Shown one piece after another: positions 54,282-60,196 of a DNA stretch of 60,196 nucleotides (position 1 is its first letter; each line of letters starts with the position of its first letter). A program made the position numbers and the translations under genes. Below the pieces are notes generated by a model. The model saw nothing but the letters and a program-made list of their open reading frames with translations, ran no database searches and was not told the DNA's origin. The stretch spans positions 2,421,750 to 2,481,945 of the forward strand of contig LT009756.1 in NCBI GenBank assembly GCA_900012615.1, written 5' to 3'. The stretch comes from Agrobacterium genomosp. 13 str. CFBP 6927 (GTDB lineage: Bacteria; Pseudomonadota; Alphaproteobacteria; Rhizobiales; Rhizobiaceae).

Positions 54282-55241
54282 ATGGCAGACAAACAGGGCG
54301 GCAAGCATGTGCTGTGCGTCGGAGCCGCCGTGCTTGATACCCTGTTTCGCGTGCATGAGATGCCCAAGGGTGAGGGCAAGGTTTTGCCCTACGAGATGTT
54401 GCAGATCGCCGAAGGCATGGCGTCGAGCGCCGCCTATGCCGTGCATCTCATGGGTGGCCGCGCCAGCCTGTGGGGTGCGGTGGGCGATGACGAGACCGGT
54501 ACCCGCATCCTGCGCGATCTCGCCGAAAGCGGCATCGATGTTGCCGGCATGACGATCGCTTCCGGCGCGCGCTCGGCACTCTCGACGATCATCATCGACG
54601 ACCGGGGAGAACGGCTGATCGTGCCTTTCTATGATCATCGGCTGCATGAGAAAAAACGCTCCTGCACGCCGGAAGATATTGCCCCTTTCGACGCCGTTCT
54701 GGTGGATGTGCGTTGGCCGGAACTGGCGCTCGATGTTCTGACTGTGGCACGCACTCTGGGCAAACCAGCCATTCTGGATGGCGACGTTGCACCCATCGAA
54801 ACCCTTGAGAAGCTGGCCCCTGCCGCAACCCATATCGTCTTTTCCGAACCCGCCGCCGCCGGGCTGACGGGCATCGAAACTGTAAAAGACATGCTACCGG
54901 TGCTACACGCCCGCTATCCGCAAACCTTTATCGCCGTCACCGCCGGACCGGCAGGTTGCTGGTGGACAGAGGCCGGCGATCCGACCGTGCATTTCCAGAC
55001 GACGATGCAGGTTAAGGCAGTGGATACGCTGGCGGCGGGCGACATCTTCCACGGCACCTTTGCGCTGGCGATGGCTGAGGGTATGGAAAGCCGTGCGGCC
55101 ATCCGGCTCTCCTCCGTTGCCGCCGCGCTGAAATGCACGATCTTCGGCGGCCGCATCGGCGCACCCACGCGCGAAGAGACTGAAGAAGCCTTGCGGCAAT
55201 GGCTGGAGCGTGAAGACGAACCCACGCAACGCGCCTCCTGA
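54282..55241 (+). CDS. PfkB-family sugar kinase, YihV-like
   Basis: 319-aa carbohydrate kinase. It has the PfkB frame, with the catalytic Asp in AVDTLAAGDIFHG (AAGD, 251-254; usual GAGD). DAVLVDVRWPELALDVLTVARTLGKPAILDGDVAPI and HIVFSEPAAAGLTGIETV closely resemble, from memory, E. coli YihV (6-deoxy-6-sulfofructose kinase), so a phosphorylated-ketose role is likely. The sulfo-substrate itself is not proven: no other sulfosugar genes are nearby. ATG at 54282 follows GGGAG by nine bases. Likely cotranscribed with the importer. Confidence 0.85.
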   Translation: MADKQGGKHVLCVGAAVLDTLFRVHEMPKGEGKVLPYEMLQIAEGMASSAAYAVHLMGGRASLWGAVGDDETGTRILRDLAESGIDVAGMTIASGARSALSTIIIDDRGERLIVPFYDHRLHEKKRSCTPEDIAPFDAVLVDVRWPELALDVLTVARTLGKPAILDGDVAPIETLEKLAPAATHIVFSEPAAAGLTGIETVKDMLPVLHARYPQTFIAVTAGPAGCWWTEAGDPTVHFQTTMQVKAVDTLAAGDIFHGTFALAMAEGMESRAAIRLSSVAAALKCTIFGGRIGAPTREETEEALRQWLEREDEPTQRAS

Positions 55242-55383
55242 GCGCATCCATTGCCCGCATAAAACTATTCCATTTTTGCGATGCCGTTTCGCGGAGAACT
55301 AGGCTAACGTTCGGACAGGCAAAGCTTTTCGCAAGCCGCGCCCGCTCCAATTTCAGCCTGCATTCCGCAAAAGTGATCGCCCG

Positions 55384-56442
55384 ATGCATCAGACGACCCG
55401 CCCGAGACTGCGCGATATCGGTTTCCGGCCCGGCCATTTCGAGACCGGCCCGCTCAACGCCATCACCGATGTCGAAGGCGTGACCATCGGCCATTCGACC
55501 GTCATCGAAGGCGACACGATCCGCACCGGCGCAACCGCGATCCTTCCGCATGGCGGCAATCTCTTTCAGGACAAGGTGCCCGCCGCCTTCGCCGTCTATA
55601 ACGGCTTCGGCAAATTTGCCGGCTCGACCCAGATCGAGGAACTCGGCGAACTCGAAACACCTGTTATCCTCACCAATACGCTGGCGACAGGCCGGGCCAT
55701 CGAGGCGATCAACCATCATACACTGGCGCAGCCGGGCAATGAAAAAGTGGTGTCGATCAACTCGGTCGTCGGCGAGACCAACGATTCCCGCCTGAACGAC
55801 ATCCGCGCTGGACGCCCGAACGTCGAGGAAATCTCGGCCGCGCTGAAAAACGCCGCGACAGGCCCCGTGGCCGAGGGCGGCGTTGGCGCCGGAACCGGCA
55901 CGGTGGCCTTCGGCATGAAGGGCGGCATCGGCACCGCATCCCGCATCGTCACCATCGCCGGGGCGACCTATACGCTCGGCGTGCTGGTGCAGTCTAATTA
56001 TGGCGGCCATCTGCTGGTCTGCGGCACGCCTTATGCCAGCCCTGATCATAAGGACAAGGACGGCTCGATCGTCATCATTGTCGCCACCGACGCGCCACTC
56101 TCCTCCCGCAACCTGAAGCGTCTGGCGGCCAGAAGCTTCGGCGGGCTGGCGCGCACGGGTGCAGCACTCAGCAATGGCTCCGGCGATTATGCGCTGGCAT
56201 TCTCCACCGATGAGCGCCTTCGCCGCACGCCTGCGCGCCGCAAGGCCGTCGCAGACTATCCAGAGCTTTCCAACGATGCGATTTCGCCGCTCTTCGAAGC
56301 CGCGATAGAGGCGACGGAGGAAGCGATCCTCAATTCGCTCTGCGCGGCCAATACGACAACCGGCTTTAATGCCGGCACCGGCAAGGCCTCTAGGGTCGAG
56401 GCCATTTCCATCGACGCCCTTAAAACCCTTCTTTCAGCCTGA
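55384..56442 (+). CDS. P1 family (DmpA-like) aminopeptidase
   Basis: 352-aa N-terminal-nucleophile hydrolase. DmpA family: L-aminopeptidase/D-Ala-esterase/amidase or beta-peptidase, activated by self-cleavage before a Ser. NAITDVEGVTIGHSTVIEGDTIRTGATAILPHGGNLFQDKVPAAFAVYNGFGKFAGSTQIEELGELETPVILTNTLATG is the signature opening; the nucleophile is the Ser of LSNGSGDYALAF. No signal peptide, so cytosolic. A 143-bp gap after the kinase gene may hold its own promoter; dat follows 20 bp later. Confidence 0.9.
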   Translation: MHQTTRPRLRDIGFRPGHFETGPLNAITDVEGVTIGHSTVIEGDTIRTGATAILPHGGNLFQDKVPAAFAVYNGFGKFAGSTQIEELGELETPVILTNTLATGRAIEAINHHTLAQPGNEKVVSINSVVGETNDSRLNDIRAGRPNVEEISAALKNAATGPVAEGGVGAGTGTVAFGMKGGIGTASRIVTIAGATYTLGVLVQSNYGGHLLVCGTPYASPDHKDKDGSIVIIVATDAPLSSRNLKRLAARSFGGLARTGAALSNGSGDYALAFSTDERLRRTPARRKAVADYPELSNDAISPLFEAAIEATEEAILNSLCAANTTTGFNAGTGKASRVEAISIDALKTLLSA

Positions 56443-56462
56443 CTTTTCCAGACGGAGTTTTC

Positions 56463-57329
56463 ATGACTAGCCCATCCGGTCGCATCGTTTACGTCAACGG
56501 CGAATTCCTGCCCGAAGCGGACGCCCGCCTTTCCATCTTCGACCGCGGTTTCCTGTTCGGCGACGGTATTTATGAAGTCACCTCGGTTCTGGAAGGCAAG
56601 CTGATCGACAGCGACCTGCATATGGCCCGGCTGGAGCGCAGCGCCCGCGAAATCGACGTGCCGCTGCCGGTCACCACGAAAGAGATCGTCGAGGCCGAGC
56701 GCCGCCTGATCACAGACAACAACCTCGTCGAAGGCATGATCTACCTGCAGCTGACGCGTGGTGCCGAAGACCGCAATTTCCTTTTCTCCGCCGATCTGAA
56801 GCCGACGCTGGTCATGTTCACCCAGGCCAAGAAGCTGATCGGCACCCCGGTCGAAGAAGCCGGCATCGCCGTCAAATCGGTTCCCGACCAGCGCTGGGAA
56901 CGTCGCGACATCAAGACCGTCTGCCTGCTGCCGCAGGTCATGGCGAAACGCATCGCCAAGGCCGAGGGCTGCGACGAAGCCTGGATGATCGAGGATGGTT
57001 TCGTCACCGAAGGCGCGTCCTCAACCGCCTATATCATTACCGGCGACAAGAAGATCATCACCCGCGGCAACAGCAACAAGACCCTGCCCGGCTGCACCCG
57101 CCTCGCCGCCCTGCAACTGGCCAGGGAAGCCGGCTTCACGCTGGAAGAGCGGCCCTTCACGCTGGAAGAGGCGTTGAATGCCGATGAGGCCTGCCTGACC
57201 AGCGCCTCCAACTTCGTGGTCTCGGTGACGAAGATCGACGGCAAGCCGGTGGGTAACGGCAAGCCCGGCCCGCTCGTCAGCCGTCTGCGCGCGCTCTATC
57301 TGGAAAACGCCCGCCGCACCGCGATTTAA
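56463..57329 (+). CDS. dat: D-amino-acid transaminase
   Basis: 288-aa PLP fold-type IV enzyme moving amino groups between D-amino acids and 2-oxo acids. PLP-Lys151 (RRDIKTVCLL), Glu183 (VTEGASSTAY), and VNGEFLPEADARLSIFDRGFLFGDGIYEVTSVLEGK are branch features; the RxH-type carboxylate site is not confirmed by me. Placed beside the DmpA-like peptidase, suggesting joint use of D-amino-acid-containing or beta-amino compounds (inference). Ends 7 bp from the convergent LysR gene. Confidence 0.88.
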   Translation: MTSPSGRIVYVNGEFLPEADARLSIFDRGFLFGDGIYEVTSVLEGKLIDSDLHMARLERSAREIDVPLPVTTKEIVEAERRLITDNNLVEGMIYLQLTRGAEDRNFLFSADLKPTLVMFTQAKKLIGTPVEEAGIAVKSVPDQRWERRDIKTVCLLPQVMAKRIAKAEGCDEAWMIEDGFVTEGASSTAYIITGDKKIITRGNSNKTLPGCTRLAALQLAREAGFTLEERPFTLEEALNADEACLTSASNFVVSVTKIDGKPVGNGKPGPLVSRLRALYLENARRTAI

Positions 57330-57336
57330 GCAAACA

Positions 57337-58233
57337 TCAGCCTTCGAGAACCGCCCATATACGCTCGACCACAGGCCGGCGGTTCTCCTTGGAACGATAA
57401 AGCCGGATATCGACGGCAATATCGAAACTGTCATCGGCCGCACGCACCAGCGCGCCGCTGCCCAGCTCCTGCCGCATCAGGCTTTCCGGCACCCAGGCGA
57501 CACCCCAGCCGGCCATCGCCATGGCTTTCAGCCCCACCGACATGCTGCCCTCATGCACCCGCTCGAATTGCGGCAGGCGCGCGCTCAGGAGATCGCGCAG
57601 CAACGGCCCGAAGAAAGAGGCCTTTTCATAATCCAGATAGGCGAAGGGCTTTCGCGCATTTTCCACGAGTTCATGCAGCGGTGAACCATCTTTCGCCGGC
57701 GCGGAAACGGGAATGATGTTTTCCGCACCCAGCACGCGGAACTCGAAGGTCTGCGCATCGAGCAGCATCGGCACTTCGGGATGGGCATAGGTCAAAAGGA
57801 AATCGCTCTGCCCGTCCACCAGCGAATTGAGGTTTTCCTCCATGCTGCCGGAATCAGGCCTCAACACTGAAAACAGCGGTCCCGCCTTTTCGTTCACCCG
57901 CTTCAGCCAGTCGGGAAAGAAGGTGAAAGACAGGGTATGCAGCGCCGTCAGCCGCACCGTTCTGGCGTCCGCCCCCTCTTCCTGAAGAAGCGTGCGCCGG
58001 GCATGATAAAGCTGCTTCAGCGTTTCCTGCGCCACCGGCACGAATTTCACGCCCGCTTCGGTCAGCCGGGAAGGATAGGAAGCGCGATCAACCAGCGTGG
58101 CACCCACCCAGGCCTCCAGCTGCTTGATACGCCGGCTGAAAGCGGATTGCGTCACATGCCGCTCATCCGCCGCCTTCGAGAAATTGAGCGTTCCGGCCAG
58201 CGCCAGGAAATCCTCGAGCCATTTGACTTCCAA
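57337..58233 (-). CDS. LysR-family transcriptional regulator
   Basis: 298-aa regulator. The HTH is near the N-terminus (WLEDFLALAGTLNFSKAADERHVTQSAFSRRIKQLEAWVGATLVDRASYPSRLTEAG) and the effector domain follows from ~90. The TTG start at 58233 gives the usual family length and has GGGAG upstream; a longer frame (37 codons more) overlaps promoter sequence. Convergent with dat; target unknown. Confidence 0.88.
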   Translation of the reverse strand: MEVKWLEDFLALAGTLNFSKAADERHVTQSAFSRRIKQLEAWVGATLVDRASYPSRLTEAGVKFVPVAQETLKQLYHARRTLLQEEGADARTVRLTALHTLSFTFFPDWLKRVNEKAGPLFSVLRPDSGSMEENLNSLVDGQSDFLLTYAHPEVPMLLDAQTFEFRVLGAENIIPVSAPAKDGSPLHELVENARKPFAYLDYEKASFFGPLLRDLLSARLPQFERVHEGSMSVGLKAMAMAGWGVAWVPESLMRQELGSGALVRAADDSFDIAVDIRLYRSKENRRPVVERIWAVLEG

Positions 58234-58362
58234 GGGCCTGTTCTCCCACAAAGATGTTGTCCCGGCCTGTCGGGAACACGGGTCTTTATTAGGAGCAATG
58301 GAAGCCGATTGAAACCCTTTAGAAAGCTTCGGGTCGTTTAGCAAACTGACTAGAGCCCGCTT

Positions 58363-58440
58363 ACGTCATCCTCGGGCTTGCCCCGAGGATCCACAACCAC
58401 GCGCGACAATGGATCCTCGGGTCACGCCCGAGGATGACGT
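58363..58440. repeat. RIME-like palindromic element, short form
   Basis: Arms ATCCTCGGG-CTTGC-CCCGAGGAT and ATCCTCGGG-TCACG-CCCGAGGAT around ACAACCACGCGCGACA. Loops have drifted, but both stems are perfect. Confidence 0.8.
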
Positions 58441-58477
58441 CGCGTTTGCGGGACACGATGGGATCGGTTTCAGACCG

Positions 58478-59989
58478 TTAGCGGCTTCGCGAATATTCAA
58501 TCATCCGCGCCCGGCTGGAAACCAGCTCGATCCGGTCATCGCCCAGACGATTGAGGCAGACGCGCTTCGTCCACGGCCCATCAATCAGCGTGAAGAGGAA
58601 ACGGCCATTGCCGAGCGCCTTCAGAGGCATGCTGCGACGCGTGGGGCCGATGCCCATCGTCAGCAACGTGCCGCTGATCGAAAATTCGGCGCCCTCATCG
58701 GAGCGCCATGATCCCGAAAGATCATCCGGCACCGCATGATCGCCGACCGGCAGGAAGCGGCGAGCGGCGTGACCGGCCTCACCGACAATCGCGTCACCGT
58801 CTAACCTGAGACGCATCGGAGAAGATGCGGAGCGGGAAGAGACCCAGCCATCGACATCTTCATAAAGCGTGTCGTCGCCATCGATAAAGGTGGATGTGCT
58901 GCCCTTGATTTCCAGCCACCACGGCCCGCTTTCGGTCACGTAAAGGCCTTCCGGCAGGCTGGCGGCCGGCTTGGGCAAAGGCAGGCCGGTGAGGGCCGCC
59001 ATGCTTTCAAGCGCGATCTTGAAGCCGTTGGTGTCCTCTCGGTTCGACACCACGACAAAACCCGTGCCATTTTCCGGATCGAGCAGGAAATAGGTCTTGT
59101 AGCCCGGATGCGAACCGCCATGGCCGACGAAGCGCCTGTCTCCCAGATGCGACCAGCGCAGGCCGAGACCATATTCGCTCATCCGCCCATCCGCGAGCGG
59201 CCGCTCGGCCGAAAGCGCGTCAAGAACACCCGCGAAGCTGCCCTCGCCGCGCATCAGACCCTGCAACCAACGGGTAAGTGCTTCGGCGCTGCCCGCAAGG
59301 CTACCCGAAGCGGAAATATGCAGGCCGGCGGCCGAAAGCTGCCAGTTGTCTTCGGCTTTCCAGTAACCCGGCACCAGCCCGTCGACTGGATCGTTCCAGA
59401 CATCCGGCGCCTTCAGAAACACGCCAAAGGGATCGGCAATCTGTGTCTGCACAAAATCATCGAAACGGAAACCGCGACGCTCCAGCGCCGCCTCCACCAG
59501 CCGGTAACCGGTATTGGAATAGGACACCTCGCTGCCGGCCGGGAAATTCAGCCGGTTTAGCCGCGACAGATAGTCGAGAAGCGGTCCGGCCTTCGTTTCC
59601 GTATAGACGGAAAGGCCAAGCAGCGAGAGGCATTCACGCGTATCCGGCAGGCCGCCACTCATATCCAGCGCCTGCCCCACCGTCACCTCGCGAAGCGGTG
59701 ATTGCAGCTCCGGCAGATGTTTGCCGAGTGGGTCGTCGAGGCCGATCAGATCGGAATGCGCAAGCACCATGGCGCAGAAGGCATGTTTGGTAACGGAGGC
59801 ATAACGCACCACGCTCTGCGGCGTGAAAGGTGCGAATGTCGAAAGGCTCTCGACACCGCCCGCATGGGCGAAGCGAATGCCATCGAGATCGAAACCGATG
59901 ACCGCCCCGCCCGGCTCGTTGCCCGCCCATTGCGAGGCGAAGCTCTCTGAAAGGGTTGAAGCGGCGTTCCAGTCGAATGGCTGTGGCAT
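58478..59989 (-). CDS. Serine hydrolase of the beta-lactamase (class C-like) family
   Basis: 503-aa penicillin-recognising-fold hydrolase. Active-site motifs: S-x-x-K in ASVTKHAF (Ser65, Lys68), Y-x-N in SYSNTGYR (Tyr157, Asn159), and H-G-G in FVGHGGSHPGYK. A C-terminal beta-rich region (~370-503) follows, as in D-aminopeptidase/EstB-type enzymes. No signal peptide, so cytosolic; D-aminopeptidase or esterase activity is more likely than beta-lactam resistance. ATG at 59989 gives the family N-terminus (weak ribosome site); the open frame continues upstream into a repeat. Confidence 0.85.
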   Translation of the reverse strand: MPQPFDWNAASTLSESFASQWAGNEPGGAVIGFDLDGIRFAHAGGVESLSTFAPFTPQSVVRYASVTKHAFCAMVLAHSDLIGLDDPLGKHLPELQSPLREVTVGQALDMSGGLPDTRECLSLLGLSVYTETKAGPLLDYLSRLNRLNFPAGSEVSYSNTGYRLVEAALERRGFRFDDFVQTQIADPFGVFLKAPDVWNDPVDGLVPGYWKAEDNWQLSAAGLHISASGSLAGSAEALTRWLQGLMRGEGSFAGVLDALSAERPLADGRMSEYGLGLRWSHLGDRRFVGHGGSHPGYKTYFLLDPENGTGFVVVSNREDTNGFKIALESMAALTGLPLPKPAASLPEGLYVTESGPWWLEIKGSTSTFIDGDDTLYEDVDGWVSSRSASSPMRLRLDGDAIVGEAGHAARRFLPVGDHAVPDDLSGSWRSDEGAEFSISGTLLTMGIGPTRRSMPLKALGNGRFLFTLIDGPWTKRVCLNRLGDDRIELVSSRARMIEYSRSR

Positions 59990-60044
59990 GGTTCGGTCTC
60001 GTGTCTTTTCGTCTTTACAGAAAGCCTCGGCATCGCCGCTTGTT

Positions 60045-60092
60045 TCTTCTCCCCGAGGGGGAGAAGGTGGCCCGAAGGGTCGGATGAGGGGG
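60045..60092. repeat. Rhizobiales-type intergenic hairpin repeat
   Basis: TTCTTCTCCCC-GAG-GGGGAGAAGG then TGGCCCGAAGGGTCGGATGAGGGGG. The TTCTCCCC...GGGGAGAAGGTGGCC...GGATGAGGGGG pattern is a familiar intergenic repeat of alphaproteobacteria (recalled, not searched). Confidence 0.6.
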
Positions 60093-60132
60093 CAACGCCA
60101 GCGATAGACCGCACCCTTGCACGCACACACCA

Positions 60133-60196
60133 CGCGCGCGCGCGCGCGCGCGCGCGCGCGCGCGCGCGCGCGCGACGTCGCGTCGTCGTACGTCGT
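60133..60196. repeat. (CG)21 tract and CGT-rich tail, probable contig-end artefact
   Basis: 42 bases of pure CG from 60133 to 60174, then ACGTCGCGTCGTCGTACGTCGT to the last base. Preceded by CACACACCACG. Uninterrupted CG runs of this size are exceptional in bacterial chromosomes, and the tail looks like k-mer drift at a contig end. Confidence 0.75.

Noticed and set aside
53025..54833. 602-codon leftward open frame opposite the ABC ATPase and kinase
   Set aside because: Walker motifs lie on the plus strand; the reverse frame has no domain.
2282..58440. Repeated palindromes considered as a CRISPR array or IS remnants
   Set aside because: They are dispersed singly, palindromic, lack regular spacers, and have no transposase gene or target duplications that I can see.
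58478..59989. Calling this gene an antibiotic-resistance beta-lactamase (ampC)
   Set aside because: It lacks a signal peptide, is longer than AmpC and has a C-terminal beta domain, more like D-aminopeptidase/esterase relatives.

Overview
The window looks like chromosomal DNA of an Agrobacterium/Rhizobium-type alphaproteobacterium. It has high GC, many GTG/TTG starts, an hmuTUV heme importer, fused PntA, a MexEF-like RND pump, full-length TctABC, and about ten palindromic intergenic elements of the RIME type known from Rhizobiaceae. Genus-level placement is inference from gene content. I see no phage, plasmid, IS or CRISPR. The last ~65 bases are a (CG)21 run followed by degenerate CGT words and look like a contig-end assembly artefact.

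Layout. 1-4.1 kb: ring-cleaving VOC dioxygenase, DUF2218-siderophore-interacting protein, gloA-ung, DUF454 membrane protein. 4.1-8 kb: heme module, with hmuTUV leftward and a heme monooxygenase plus hutX rightward. 8.2-10.8 kb: Tat-exported YbaY/META protein, purU, a toxin-antitoxin pair in toxin-first order. 10.8-17.5 kb: TctDE-like two-component system, an orphan ABC binding protein, and tctCBA. 17.5-22.7 kb: small lipoprotein, FatB/CeuE-type siderophore ABC importer (four genes) preceded by ICE-like and TGA-N9-TCA motifs, then dps. 22.7-23.4 kb: small TTG-start gene, AT-richer spacer, tRNA-Gly(GCC).

23.5-30 kb: LysR regulator, a catalytically degenerate alpha/beta hydrolase, and a MexEF-like RND adaptor and pump without an outer-membrane partner. 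30.2-37 kb: small orphan gene with an upstream palindrome, EEP-family phosphatase/nuclease, cardiolipin synthase-like PLD protein, pyridoxal kinase, beta-carbonic anhydrase, lytic transglycosylase, asd. 37.5-42.7 kb: MHS-type MFS transporter with a ~180-residue periplasmic insert, then pntAB. 42.8-47 kb: rutABCDEF pyrimidine-nitrogen operon (leftward) with a good sigma-54 promoter candidate and unusual AT-rich palindromes upstream. 47.5-48.1 kb: heme oxygenase. 48.4-57.3 kb: a catabolic cluster (DapA-family lyase, GntR regulator, CUT1-type ABC importer, YihV-like PfkB kinase, DmpA-like aminopeptidase, D-amino-acid transaminase) of unknown substrate. 57.3-60 kb: LysR regulator and a serine beta-lactamase-family hydrolase.

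Themes are iron and heme acquisition (hmu, hutX, siderophore importer, SIP, heme oxygenase, dps), nitrogen scavenging (rut), and uptake of organic acids or sugars (tct, CUT1 cluster). The candidates most likely to be new are the uncharacterised DapA/YihV-like/DmpA/D-transaminase cluster, the pseudo-hydrolase paired with the RND pump, the insert-bearing MFS protein, and the control region of the rut operon.
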